A stretch of DNA of 64,000 nt from JBCBTD01 sp039818825 (GCA_039818825.1 JBCBTD010000007.1:46207-110206); one strand, 5' to 3'. Counted from the first letter of the stretch, positions 42,203-51,060 are shown. A program made the numbers and translations. The notes: generated by a model from the sequence alone, not told the origin.

Positions 42203-44164
42203 TCAGATGTCCAGCTCGCCGACGAAGGCCGCGTTCTCCTGGATGAACGCGAGGCGCAGTTCCGGTTTGCGGCCCATCAGATCCGAGACCAGCCGCGCCG
42301 CCTCGGGACGTTCGGGCAGATCGACGCGGTCGAGCTTGCGCGTTGCTGGGTTCATGGTGGTTTCCTTGAGCTGGGCCGGGTTCATCTCCCCGAGGCCCTT
42401 GAACCGGCTCGTTTCGACCTTGCGGCCCTTGAAGGTCGTGGCCATCAAGCGCTCGCGCTCGGCTTCGTCAGCGGCATAGGCGATCGTCCCGCCGGCCGAG
42501 AGCCTGAACAACGGTGGACAGGCGAGGTAGAGGTGTCCGGCGTCGACCAACGGGCCCATCTGCTGGAAGAAGAACGTCATCAACAGGGAGGCGATGTGTG
42601 CCCCGTCGACGTCGGCGTCGGTCATGATGACGACCTTGTCGTAGCGCAGGCCTTCGAGGTCGAACTGGCGGCCGACGCCGCAGCCGAGTGCCGTCACCAG
42701 ATCGGCGATTTCCTTGTTGGCACCGAGCTTGTCGGCGCTGGCACTGGCGGCATTGAGGATCTTGCCGCGCAGCGGCAGCACGGCCTGGGTGTCGCGGTTG
42801 CGGGCCTGTTTGGCGGACCCACCCGCGCTGTCGCCCTCCACCAGAAAGATCTCGGAACCCTCGCGGCCTTCACGCGCGCAGTCGGCGAGCTTGCCAGGCA
42901 AGCGTAACCGGCGGGTCGCGCTCTTGCGGCTGACCTCCTTGGCCTTGCGCCGGGCAACCCGATCCTCGGCCCGCTCGATGCCCCAAGCGACCAGGGCCTC
43001 ACCGGCGGCCTTGTTCGAGGAAAGCCACAGCTCGAAGCGGTCTTTCACCGCCGCCTCGATCGGCCGGACGACGTCGGGCACGATCAGCCGTGATTTGGTC
43101 TGACCCTGGAACTGCGGGTTCTTGATGAACACCGAAAGCAACACGGCGGCCCCGCCCAACAGATCATCCGCGGTGACGATGCCCGCCTTCTTTTGGCCGA
43201 TCCGCTCGGCGTGGGCCTTCAGGCCACGCAACAGGCCGCTACGGAACCCTTGCTCGTGACTGCCGCCATCAGGCGTCGGCACCGTGTTGCAGTAGTAGCC
43301 GGCATAGGCCTCTTCGTCCGTCGGCCAAGCCAGCGCCCATTCGATCCGCCCGGCACCGTCGCCCAACTCGCTGTCGCCGGCGAACACGGCGCTACCGACC
43401 ACCTCGCGCCCGTCGATCAGGCCGGCAAGGAAATCCTGCAGGCCCCGTGGAAAATGGAACGTCTCGCGCTCGGGCACGTCGGACGTGCCAACCAACGCCT
43501 CGGCATCCGCGCTCCAACGGATCTCCACACCACGGAACAGATAGGCCTTGGAGCGCGCCATCCGGTGAAGGCGTTCGGGCCGAAAGCGGCAGCCGTGGCG
43601 AAAAATCTCCGGGTCGGGGCTGAACCGGATCCGCGTGCCGCGGCGGTTGGCGACGTGACCTCCGGGCTCCAGCGGCCCCGAGGGCGTGCCCTGCCGGTAG
43701 CGCTGGCGAAACAGCTGGCGGCCGCGGACGACCTCGACCTCCAGTTCGGCGGCCAGCGCGTTGACGACCGACACGCCGACGCCGTGGAGCCCGCCGGCCG
43801 TGGCGTAGGCGCCCTCCTTGAACTTGCCGCCCGAGTGCAACGTCGTGAGGATGACCTGGAGTGCGGAAATGCCGGGGAACTTCGGATGCTCGTCGGTCGG
43901 AATGCCGCGACCGTTGTCGCTGACGGTAACCGTGCCGTCGCCGCCAAGGTGGAGCTCGATGCGGTCAGCATGGCCGGCAACCGCCTCGTCCATGGCGTTG
44001 TCCAAGAGCTCGGCGACCAAATGGTGCAGTGCCGTCTCGTCGGTGCCGCCGACGTACATGCCCGGCCGCCGGCGAACCGGCTCCAGCCCTTCCAGCACCT
44101 CGATGTCGGCAGCGGAGTAGGCCACCGCGGTTTTGCCAGCAGAGTCTGAAAAAAGGTCAGTCAT
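42203..44164 (-). CDS. parE: DNA topoisomerase IV subunit B
   Basis: A 653-residue ATPase subunit. GHKL motifs: ELLDNAMDEAVAGHADRIE, DNGRGIP and LHGVGVSVVNALA. The Toprim domain has FLVEGDSAGGSAKQARNRDTQAVLP and MTDADVDGAHIASLL. The C-terminus is short with no GyrB-type insert, and the YVGGTDETALHHL N-terminus fits alphaproteobacterial ParE. The ATG at 44164 is preferred over a longer in-frame start. parC is not adjacent. Confidence 0.92.
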   Translation of the reverse strand: MTDLFSDSAGKTAVAYSAADIEVLEGLEPVRRRPGMYVGGTDETALHHLVAELLDNAMDEAVAGHADRIELHLGGDGTVTVSDNGRGIPTDEHPKFPGISALQVILTTLHSGGKFKEGAYATAGGLHGVGVSVVNALAAELEVEVVRGRQLFRQRYRQGTPSGPLEPGGHVANRRGTRIRFSPDPEIFRHGCRFRPERLHRMARSKAYLFRGVEIRWSADAEALVGTSDVPERETFHFPRGLQDFLAGLIDGREVVGSAVFAGDSELGDGAGRIEWALAWPTDEEAYAGYYCNTVPTPDGGSHEQGFRSGLLRGLKAHAERIGQKKAGIVTADDLLGGAAVLLSVFIKNPQFQGQTKSRLIVPDVVRPIEAAVKDRFELWLSSNKAAGEALVAWGIERAEDRVARRKAKEVSRKSATRRLRLPGKLADCAREGREGSEIFLVEGDSAGGSAKQARNRDTQAVLPLRGKILNAASASADKLGANKEIADLVTALGCGVGRQFDLEGLRYDKVVIMTDADVDGAHIASLLMTFFFQQMGPLVDAGHLYLACPPLFRLSAGGTIAYAADEAERERLMATTFKGRKVETSRFKGLGEMNPAQLKETTMNPATRKLDRVDLPERPEAARLVSDLMGRKPELRLAFIQENAAFVGELDI

Positions 44165-44223
44165 GTGATTGCGAATAAACCCTTTCTGCACCTATCGCCA
44201 GCCTCGCCTGGAGCAGCAACGCG

Positions 44224-44622
44224 ATGACCGACGCTGGCCCGAGAGGCGTTCTGGCGCTGCGGACCATGGCCATGCCCGCCGACACCAATCCGGCAGGCGA
44301 CGTCTTCGGCGGCTGGCTGATGGCGCAGATGGACCTCGCCGCCGGGATGATAGGCGTCAAGCGGTCCGGCGGCCGCGTGGCCACGGTTGCCGTGGACGGT
44401 ATGAGCTTCCATCGCCCGGTCCGGGTCGGCGATGCCGTCGGCTGCTACGGCGACGTCGTCCGCGTCGGCCGCACCTCCTTGGAGATCCTGGTCGAGACCT
44501 GGGTCGAGCGGGACGAGGCCACCACGGCGGTGAAGGTCACCGAGGCGCGGTTCACGATGGTCGCGCTAAGCGCGGACGGCCGACCGCGCCGGCTGCCGGG
44601 ACCGGACCTTCAGCCGGCGTAA
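44224..44622 (+). CDS. Acyl-CoA thioesterase, YciA-like
   Basis: A 132-residue hot-dog protein. Family motifs are MPADTNPAGDVFGGWLMAQMDLAAG with the catalytic Asp-type position, TVAVDGMSFHRPVRVGDAVGC and TVSxWVER-like LVETWVERDEA. GGAG lies before the ATG. Predicted to hydrolyse acyl-CoA thioesters of short or medium chain. Its last 13 bases overlap the convergent glutamine-synthetase-like gene. Confidence 0.9.
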   Translation: MTDAGPRGVLALRTMAMPADTNPAGDVFGGWLMAQMDLAAGMIGVKRSGGRVATVAVDGMSFHRPVRVGDAVGCYGDVVRVGRTSLEILVETWVERDEATTAVKVTEARFTMVALSADGRPRRLPGPDLQPA

Positions 44623-45971
44623 ATGGCGTGCTCCAGCGGGTGCGGGTGACTGACGATGCGCTCCAACTCGACGAGCTTGAGGCCGATATAGGCATCGATG
44701 AGCTCGTCGGGGATCGCTTGGCCTTGAAACAGCTCGTGCTTGGCCTTCTCCAGGGCGTGCAGCGCATCGGGCAGGTCGGCTGCGCAGCGCTCCAATGCAC
44801 CACCGTCGTCGATCAGGTCGTAGGCATTCCGGTCGATCGGCTCGCCCGGGTCCGTCTTCTGGGCAACCCCGTCGGCCATCGCCATCATCAGCCCGGCGAT
44901 CGCCAGGTAGGGATTGGCGAGCGGGTCTGGGAAGCGGAGTTCCACGCGCTTCTCGTCGGAACGAGCCGCACTCGGGATGCGGATCGACGTCGATCGGTTT
45001 CGCGCACCGTAACCGAGCAGCGACGGCTCGCGGCGGCCTGCGCGGAGCCGACGGTAGCTGTTGGTCGACGGGTTGGCGAACGCATTGAGCGCGCGGGTGT
45101 GATGCAGGATGCCGCCGATGGCGTGGAAGCATGCGTCGCTCAGGTCGGCATAGCCCTGCCCGGCGAACAGCGGCCGACCGTCGCGCTGCAGCGCGACGTG
45201 GAGGTGGAGGCCCGAGCCCGGCAAACCAGCCGCCGGCTGCGGTAGGAAGCAGGCGACCTTGCCGTAAGCCCGTGCGACCCCCTCGACCACGTAGCGGACG
45301 AGTTGGAGTTGGTCCGCGAGAGTCACGGCGTCGGCCGGTCCGAGCTTCAGCTCGCATTGCCCAGGACCACGCAGCGCCATGTGGCTGAGCCCGACGACGC
45401 CGAGGCTGGCCAGCGTGCTGATCATCTCGGCGCGGAGATCGGCCAACGAATCGGCCGGTTGCGAGGCGAGGTAGCCGGTGACGCGCGCCGCCGGAGGCAC
45501 GCCGCCACCAGACGTCAGCCGGTAGCCGAGCGTCATCTCTTCGGTCGTCACCTCGACCGCGTCGAACACGTAGAAGCCGACCTCGGCCCACAGCCGGGTC
45601 TCGTCGGCGATCTCACGCGCGGCCAGTTCCTCGACGGTGCGCCGCAGGGCTGAGCGCGGGCAGCGCTCGAAGCCCTCTGCCGTCGCGGGATCGGCGACGT
45701 CGGCCACGGTGATGAGCGTCGGTTGGGCGGCAAATGGGTCGAGCCAAGTACGGTTCGCCTGCGGCAACAAGCGGAGGTCACTCTCGACGAGGTCCTGCCA
45801 ACCGAGCAGCGCCGAGCCATCGATGAGGTCGAACCGTTCGAGGCCACCCTCGGCCAACGCCGATGCTTCGACGGTCATGTGCCGCCAACTGCCGACCAAA
45901 TCGGTGAAGCGGAGGTCCAAGGCCACCGCGCCTTCCGCCTCCAGACGCTGGCGGAGCTCGTTGGAATGCAT
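44610..45971 (-). CDS. Divergent glutamine synthetase paralog
   Basis: A 453-residue GS-fold protein, alignable end to end with the glnA product just upstream but clearly altered. Compared by eye with canonical GS: GPEAEFF becomes WAEVGFY (E131 to Gly), HEVATAGQCE becomes a segment ending LRGPGQCE (E212 to Ala), and the flap Glu (E327) appears lost. Retained are the Asp of DGS, GSGLHLH, NRSTSIRIP and VELRFPDPLANPY. Two of three n1-metal ligands are therefore missing. It may be a gamma-glutamyl ligase on another amine or acid, or a non-catalytic regulator. It lies 136 bases downstream of glnA, on the same strand, beyond a terminator hairpin. Confidence 0.85.
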   Translation of the reverse strand: MHSNELRQRLEAEGAVALDLRFTDLVGSWRHMTVEASALAEGGLERFDLIDGSALLGWQDLVESDLRLLPQANRTWLDPFAAQPTLITVADVADPATAEGFERCPRSALRRTVEELAAREIADETRLWAEVGFYVFDAVEVTTEEMTLGYRLTSGGGVPPAARVTGYLASQPADSLADLRAEMISTLASLGVVGLSHMALRGPGQCELKLGPADAVTLADQLQLVRYVVEGVARAYGKVACFLPQPAAGLPGSGLHLHVALQRDGRPLFAGQGYADLSDACFHAIGGILHHTRALNAFANPSTNSYRRLRAGRREPSLLGYGARNRSTSIRIPSAARSDEKRVELRFPDPLANPYLAIAGLMMAMADGVAQKTDPGEPIDRNAYDLIDDGGALERCAADLPDALHALEKAKHELFQGQAIPDELIDAYIGLKLVELERIVSHPHPLEHAIYAG

Positions 45972-46040
45972 GCCGGTCGACTCCCTGACGATGCGCAGGC
46001 TTAGCGAATGGCAGCCGCCGGCAAAAGTCCCTCGGTCGAC

Positions 46041-46066
46041 GAAAAAGGGCGACCGAAGTCGCCCTT
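46041..46066 (-). terminator. Rho-independent terminator after glnA
   Basis: On the minus strand AAGGGCGAC, a TTCG tetraloop and GTCGCCCTT form a 9-bp stem followed by a T-run (RNA U-run, plus-strand A42-46). It lies 41 bases past the glnA stop and before the glutamine-synthetase-like gene. Confidence 0.85.
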
Positions 46067-46106
46067 CCCGTTCCGGCCGCGCAGCGCGGGGCCCGACCTC
46101 GGACGT

Positions 46107-47534
46107 TCAGCAGTCGTAGTAGAGTTCGAACTCGTGCGGGTGCGGCCGCAACCGCAACGCGTCGACGTCGCCCTGCTTCAGCTCCAGGTAGCCCTCGATG
46201 AAGTCCTTGGTGAACACATCGCCCTCGAGCAGGAACTCGTGGTCGTCAGCGAGTGCCTGCAACGCGCCCTCCAGGGACGCAGGTACGCGCGCCAGCTTCG
46301 CCTCCTCTTCAGGCGGCAGATCGTAGATGTTCCGGTCGGCAGGATCCCCCGGGTCGATCTTGTTCTTGATGCCGTCGAGGCCGGCCATCAGCATCGCCGC
46401 GAAGGCCGTGTAGGGATTGCACGACGGATCGGGGCAGCGGAACTCCATCCGCTTGGCCTTGGGGCTATCCGAGTACATCGGGATGCGCACGGCCGCCGAA
46501 CGGTTGCGCAACGACCAGACCAGGTTCACCGGCGCCTCGAAGCCCGGCACGAGCCGGTGGTAGGAGTTGGTCGTCGGGGCTGCGAATGCCAGGATCGCCG
46601 GCGCGTGCTTCAAGATGCCACCGATGTACCAGAGGCAGAGCTGCGACAGACCGCCGATGCCCGACGGATCGCTCATCAACGGTTGGCCGTCTTTCCAGAC
46701 CGACTGATGGCAGTGCATGCCCGAGCCGTTGTCGCCCCAGAGCGGCTTCGGCATGAACGTGGCCGTCTTGCCTGCCGCTTTGGCGGCGTTCTTGACCACG
46801 AACTTGTACTTCATCTGCGCATCGGCCATGTCGACCAACGGCGCAAACTTCATGTCGATTTCGCACTGACCTGCGGTGGCGACTTCGTGATGGTGGCATT
46901 CGACCGTCAGGCCGATCTGCGCCATCAGTAGTGACATCGTCGTTCGGAGGTCCTGCAACGTGTCGCTCGGCGCACAGGGGAAGTAGCCCTCCTTGGCGCG
47001 GATCTTGTGGCCGAGGTTCGGCCCTAGATCGTCCGTGCCCGTCCAGTGCGCCTCGTTGCTGTTGACCATGAACTGGCCGTAGTTGGTACCTTGGCCGTAG
47101 CGGACGTCGTCGAAGACGAAGAACTCGGCCTCGGGGCCGAAATACGCCGTATCGCCGATGCCGCTCGACTGCATGTAGGTCACTGCCTTCTTGGCAATGC
47201 CGCGCGGATCCCGCGAATAGAATTCCTTGGTGATCGGATCGACGATGTCGCAGATCATCACCAAGGTCGTGTGTTGGGTGAACGGATCTAGGAACGCAGT
47301 GGCCGGATCCGGATACATCAGCATGTCGGAGGCTTCGATCTGCTGAAATCCGCGGATCGACGAGCCGTCGAAGCCGGCGCCCTCGGTGATCATTTCCTCT
47401 TCGAACGTCTGTGTCGGAAACGAGGTGTGCTGCCACGTACCAGGCACGTCGGTGAACCGAAGATCGACGACCTTCACGTCGTGATCCGCGATCGCCTTCA
47501 TGACGTCCGCGGCCGTCTTACAACCCAAGGTCAT
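46107..47534 (-). CDS. glnA: Glutamine synthetase type I
   Basis: A 475-residue ammonia-assimilating enzyme. Hallmarks: FDGSSIRGFQ, GPEAEFFVFDDV, VATAGQCEIDMKF, KPLWGDNGSGMHCHQS, NRSAAVRIP and RMEFRCPDPSCNPY. The adenylylation site is in NIYDLPPEE near residue 400, so GlnE-type control is expected. The ATG at 47534 is preceded by GGGG. Downstream of glnB by 116 bases containing a hairpin. Confidence 0.97.
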   Translation of the reverse strand: MTLGCKTAADVMKAIADHDVKVVDLRFTDVPGTWQHTSFPTQTFEEEMITEGAGFDGSSIRGFQQIEASDMLMYPDPATAFLDPFTQHTTLVMICDIVDPITKEFYSRDPRGIAKKAVTYMQSSGIGDTAYFGPEAEFFVFDDVRYGQGTNYGQFMVNSNEAHWTGTDDLGPNLGHKIRAKEGYFPCAPSDTLQDLRTTMSLLMAQIGLTVECHHHEVATAGQCEIDMKFAPLVDMADAQMKYKFVVKNAAKAAGKTATFMPKPLWGDNGSGMHCHQSVWKDGQPLMSDPSGIGGLSQLCLWYIGGILKHAPAILAFAAPTTNSYHRLVPGFEAPVNLVWSLRNRSAAVRIPMYSDSPKAKRMEFRCPDPSCNPYTAFAAMLMAGLDGIKNKIDPGDPADRNIYDLPPEEEAKLARVPASLEGALQALADDHEFLLEGDVFTKDFIEGYLELKQGDVDALRLRPHPHEFELYYDC

Positions 47535-47604
47535 GGATGGACCCCTTTTTCTTCGCAGAAGGACAGGCAAAGGCAGCGGCGAGCGACGCTCGCCGTCTGT
47601 GGTC

Positions 47605-47633
47605 GCCGACCGCCGCAGTACGCGGCGGTCGGC
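47605..47633 (-). repeat. Strong hairpin between glnB and glnA
   Basis: GCCGACCGCCGC and its exact complement form a 12-bp stem with a 5-base loop (AGTAC) in the 116-base glnB-glnA gap. There is no T-run, so it may be a partial terminator, an mRNA-stability or processing element. Confidence 0.6.
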
Positions 47634-47650
47634 AGGCCGAAGTCATTGCA

Positions 47651-47989
47651 TCAGAGCGCGTCGACGCCGCGTTCGCCGGTGCGGATGCGGACGATGTCCA
47701 GCACGTCGAAAACGAAGATCTTGCCATCGCCGATGCGATCGGTCTTCGCCGCACCCTGGATCGCCTCGACCGCCTGCTCCACCACATCGTCGTCCACGAC
47801 GACTTCGATCTTCACCTTGGGCAAGAAATCGACGACGTACTCAGCCCCGCGGTACAGTTCCGTATGGCCCTTCTGGCGCCCGAAACCTTTGACCTCGGTT
47901 ACCGTCATGCCTTTGAGGCCCACCTCCTGCAACGCTTCCTTCACTTCGTCGAGCTTGAAAGGTTTGATGATGGCCTCGATCTTCTTCAT
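47651..47989 (-). CDS. glnB: Nitrogen regulatory protein P-II
   Basis: A 112-residue trimeric signalling protein that senses 2-oxoglutarate, ATP and glutamine status. Conserved: MKKIEAIIKPFKLDEVKEAL, GFGRQKGHTELYRGAEY (T-loop with uridylylation Tyr51), KVKIEVVV and GDGKIFVFDVLDIVRIRTGE. The ATG at 47989 is preceded by CACGGAG. First gene of glnB-glnA with a sigma-54-type promoter upstream. Confidence 0.97.
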   Translation of the reverse strand: MKKIEAIIKPFKLDEVKEALQEVGLKGMTVTEVKGFGRQKGHTELYRGAEYVVDFLPKVKIEVVVDDDVVEQAVEAIQGAAKTDRIGDGKIFVFDVLDIVRIRTGERGVDAL

Positions 47990-48050
47990 CTCCGTGCGGC
48001 CTCCTACCGGGCCACGCCAATGCGCGGCTACTGTCACCTGAGCCGAGGGC

Positions 48051-48066
48051 AGCATCAATCGTGCCA
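48051..48066 (-). promoter_or_regulatory. Sigma-54-type promoter for glnB
   Basis: On the minus strand TGGCACGATTGATGCT has GG and GC separated by exactly 10 bases and a near-consensus -24 half. It lies about 62 bases upstream of the glnB ATG. NtrC-dependent control of glnBA is usual in this class; a clear NtrC site upstream was not found. Confidence 0.7.
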
Positions 48067-48240
48067 ACAATGGTGGTGATGGGCGGCTCATGGCGTTGCC
48101 GTTTCGGTGGGCAGGAAAGAGCAAGCGTCGCTGCTCATCATTCGATCAAACTGCGCAGAATTTACGCATGCGGTCCGCGCTGTCCTGACCCCGTCCTGCT
48201 TGACGGTACCCAGCCCATCGCCTATGCGCAGCCCCAGTGT

Positions 48241-48318
48241 GGCGGGCATAGCTCAGGTGGTTAGAGCGCCAGATTGTGGCTCTGGAGGTCACGGGTTCAA
48301 GTCCCGTTGCTCGCCCCA
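48241..48318 (+). tRNA. tRNA-His (GUG anticodon)
   Basis: The plus strand folds into a cloverleaf starting with the extra G(-1), with acceptor GCGGGCA / TGCTCGC, anticodon loop TTGTGGC (anticodon GTG) and T arm ACGGGTTCAAGTCCCGT. CCA is encoded at 48316-48318. Confidence 0.96.
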
Positions 48319-48373
48319 TCCGAGCCGGAGAGCGGATCAGCCAGGGATCGGGCTCGTCGGGCCGACGGGATGA

Positions 48374-48913
48374 TCAGCTTGAGGCAGTGCCAGACGGTTC
48401 CTCGCCCGCGCCGACGGTGCGGCGTGATCGGCCGCGAGCGGCGAGGCGGATCCCCAGCCTGCGAAACAGCGACAGCCGGTCGATGAAGAGCTTGCCGGCC
48501 AGGTGGTCCATCTCGTGCTGCAGGCAGACGGCGTGCATGTCTTCCAGGTCGCGCTCGAAGGGCTCGCCGGTGCGGTCGTAGGCGCGCACGCGCACCTGCG
48601 TCGCGCGGATCACATTGCCGACGACACCAGGGACCGACAGACAGCTCTCCTCGACGAGCCCGGGAACCGCGCTCGTGATGATCTCCGGATTGACGTATTC
48701 TTGTGGAGCCGACGCGTCGCCCGAGAGATCCATCACCAAGACTTGGTGGCGAACGCCAGCCTGGGTCGCGGCGAGGCCGATACCGGTGGTGGCGTACAGT
48801 GTCTCGAACAGGTCGTCGATCAGCTGCTCGAGTTCGCCATCGAACGCCACGACCGGCTCCGCACGCTCGCGCAGCCGGGCGTCGGGGTACTCCAGAATCG
48901 GCAGGCGGGCCAT
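48374..48913 (-). CDS. def: Peptide deformylase
   Basis: A 179-residue metalloenzyme removing the formyl group from new proteins. All three motifs are intact: GIGLAATQ (44-51), EESCLSVPG with metal-binding Cys91, and CLQHEMDHLAG with His133, Glu134 and His137. It ends 12 bases downstream of pucC and has an independent role. The usual partner fmt is not adjacent; pucC lies directly upstream instead. Confidence 0.95.
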   Translation of the reverse strand: MARLPILEYPDARLRERAEPVVAFDGELEQLIDDLFETLYATTGIGLAATQAGVRHQVLVMDLSGDASAPQEYVNPEIITSAVPGLVEESCLSVPGVVGNVIRATQVRVRAYDRTGEPFERDLEDMHAVCLQHEMDHLAGKLFIDRLSLFRRLGIRLAARGRSRRTVGAGEEPSGTASS

Positions 48914-48925
48914 CAGCGGCGCCTT

Positions 48926-50398
48926 CTATCGGGACGGGTTGCCGCGGACGTCGACATTCGTTGACGAGACCGCGTCGAGGTCGACGGCGACGCCGGTCGA
49001 CTTCACCGGAGCGTTGCGCAACATGGGCAAGATCGCGGCTATGGTGATCACCAGCAGTGCAATCTCGACCGCGTAGACCGTCATGTAGCCTCCAGCGGCG
49101 CTGGCGAAGCCCCATGGCCCGGCCGCTGCACCCAGCGCGGCGTTGACGAGATCGCGGATGACCCCACCCAACGCCATGCCCAAGCCTGCGGCAGTGGCCT
49201 GCACGGCACCCCACGCCCCCAACGCCAGGCCGGCCTGATGCTTGGGCGCTCGGTTCATCGTCGCCGTGAGCGTGCCATGACCAAAGAGGGCGCCGCCGAA
49301 ACCGATCAAGAAGTTGCCGGCCAAGAACAGCCAAGGCTGCTCCGCAGGCGCCGCCGCCATCACCAAGGCGAAGGCCGGCAGGCCGATGAGCGCACCGTTC
49401 TGGGCCATCCGGTAGGGATCACCTCCACGACCCAGGACGTGCGAGGCGACCCCGAAGCCCAGCAGGCCGCCGAGCGCCAAGAGTGCGGTCAGCTTGGTGG
49501 TCGCACTGACCGAAAGGTCGAGGATCTGACCGCCGAACGGCTCCAACAGGATGTCGGCCATGCCGAAGGCCATGGTGCCGAGGCCGACGACGACGAGGCG
49601 GCGGATGGTCCGGTCACCCGCGCAGAAGCTCGCCCACGATTCGCGGAAGGTCGGGTCCGGGGCCGCATTGGCGACGCTGCGCGACGGTCGCCGCGTCTCC
49701 TGCTTCCACATGGCGATGCCGTTCAACAGCAACGTCACCACAGCAGCACCTTGGATGACCTGCACCAAGCGGCCGGGTGAGAAGTCGGCCAAGGCAGCAC
49801 CGAAGACCAAGGCGCTGACGATCATGCCGACCAGCAGCATGACGTACATGAGGCCAACGACCCGCGGGTGCGATTCCGGCGGCGTCAGGTCGGTCGCGAG
49901 GGCGAGCCCGGCCGTCTGTACCGTATGCACGCCGGCTCCGACCAGCAGGAACGCGAGACCAGCGCCACACAAGCCCAGCCACAGAGGGGCATCGCCGTCA
50001 TGGCCCTTGCCGGCCAGCACCAACAGGGCGAACGGCATGATCGCGAACCCGCCCCATTGGAGCAACGTGCCCCGCCAGATGAACGGCACACGGCGCCAGC
50101 CGAGCTCGGAGCGGTGGGTATCGGAGCGAAAGCCGATCAACGCGCGAAACGGTGCGAACACCAATGGCACCGCGAGCATCACGCCAACCAACGACGCAGG
50201 TACGTCGAGTTCGACGATCATCACGCGGTTGAGGGTTCCGACGAGCAGAACCAACGCCATGCCGACCGAAACCTGGAACAACGACAGCCGCAGCAAACGG
50301 CTGAGCGGCAGATCCGGGGTGGCGACGTCGGCGAACGGCATGAAGCGCGGGCCGAGGCTGACCCACGTAGCGACGAGGTTTTCCCCAAGGCGGCGCAA
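48926..50398 (-). CDS. pucC: PucC/LhaA-family LH2 assembly protein
   Basis: A 490-residue major-facilitator-related membrane protein with about twelve helices. PucC/LhaA features: LPLSRLLRLSLFQVSVGMALVLL, LNRVMIVELDVPASLVG, RALIGFRSDTHRSELGWRRVPFIW, QTAGLALATDLTPPESHPRVVGL. Members help assemble LH1 or LH2 and may shuttle bacteriochlorophyll. Directly downstream of pucBA, so assigned as pucC. The start is TTG at 50398 with a strong GGGAGG 11 bases before it. Expected to be cotranscribed with pucBA. Confidence 0.9.
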   Translation of the reverse strand: MRRLGENLVATWVSLGPRFMPFADVATPDLPLSRLLRLSLFQVSVGMALVLLVGTLNRVMIVELDVPASLVGVMLAVPLVFAPFRALIGFRSDTHRSELGWRRVPFIWRGTLLQWGGFAIMPFALLVLAGKGHDGDAPLWLGLCGAGLAFLLVGAGVHTVQTAGLALATDLTPPESHPRVVGLMYVMLLVGMIVSALVFGAALADFSPGRLVQVIQGAAVVTLLLNGIAMWKQETRRPSRSVANAAPDPTFRESWASFCAGDRTIRRLVVVGLGTMAFGMADILLEPFGGQILDLSVSATTKLTALLALGGLLGFGVASHVLGRGGDPYRMAQNGALIGLPAFALVMAAAPAEQPWLFLAGNFLIGFGGALFGHGTLTATMNRAPKHQAGLALGAWGAVQATAAGLGMALGGVIRDLVNAALGAAAGPWGFASAAGGYMTVYAVEIALLVITIAAILPMLRNAPVKSTGVAVDLDAVSSTNVDVRGNPSR

Positions 50399-50484
50399 CT
50401 TGCTTTCGACCTCCCATGGCCTGCGGGGGACGGAGAGATTGCCCCGCCCCCTTCGGCATCAGCCCATGGATCGAGCCTCGAGCG

Positions 50485-50628
50485 TCAGCCAGCCCAGTAG
50501 GCGGCGAACCACGGAACGTTGGTCAGGACCGCGAAGTGCACCACGAACGCGATGATCGCGACACCAGCCAGGAACAACGGCAAGCCCACCGTCGGCTGGA
50601 CGACACACCAGATTCTACCTTGATTCAT
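50485..50628 (-). CDS. pucA: LH2 light-harvesting alpha chain
   Basis: A 47-residue single-helix antenna peptide: start MNQGRIWCVVQPTVGLPLF, hydrophobic core and VHFAVLTNVPWFAAYWAG at the C-terminus. His31 is the ligand for the B850 bacteriochlorophyll. Tyr44-Trp45 occupy the positions that give an 850-nm rather than 820-nm spectrum (FL or similar in the B820 forms). GAGGAG precedes the ATG. Just 10 bases after pucB. Confidence 0.95.
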   Translation of the reverse strand: MNQGRIWCVVQPTVGLPLFLAGVAIIAFVVHFAVLTNVPWFAAYWAG

Positions 50629-50638
50629 GACTTACTCC

Positions 50639-50803
50639 TCACCCGAGCCACGGCGTCAACGCCGCTGCCAAAATGTGCGCGATCAATGCGATCACGAAGA
50701 AGACGCGCGCCCCGTCGATGACGTGTTTGTGGAGCTCTTCCGACTCCCTGATGGTCAGGCCAGTCGGCCACACCCGGTCCGGATCGTCCAAGTCAGTTGC
50801 CAT
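50639..50803 (-). CDS. pucB: LH2 light-harvesting beta chain
   Basis: A 54-residue antenna peptide with N-terminal ATDLDDPDRVWPTGLTIRESEELHKHVIDG and the transmembrane helix VFFVIALIAHILAAALTPWLG. His43 should bind B850 bacteriochlorophyll, and the HKH region (His25, His27) is near the B800 pigment. First gene of pucBAC. The ATG at 50803 is the conserved start. Confidence 0.95.
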   Translation of the reverse strand: MATDLDDPDRVWPTGLTIRESEELHKHVIDGARVFFVIALIAHILAAALTPWLG

Positions 50804-51011
50804 GTACTTTTCTCCGAAGACTGCCGGTGGTCCCAAGCCACGTCGGTCTCGTTGTAACCCCGTAAGCAGGGTCGTAGATGCCTCGCCATCAGGACACCGA
50901 AGGACGGCGCCAGACCCGCAGGGCACGTCTGACCCTTGGCCCCGCGCCAAGCGTCAGGAACATCACTCGGCCGGCTCGAACGCGGCGAAGCCTCCTGATG
51001 CCCTGCGACAA

Positions 51012-51040
51012 ACCCTACGAGGGGTGCGACACACTGTCAA
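51012..51040 (-). promoter_or_regulatory. Sigma-70-like promoter of pucBAC
   Basis: On the minus strand TTGACA (plus 51040-51035), 17 bases and TAGGGT (51017-51012) form a reasonable promoter pointing to pucB. It lies about 210 bases upstream of the pucB ATG. Confidence 0.55.
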
Positions 51041-51060
51041 GAAGACCTGTCGCCAAGATC

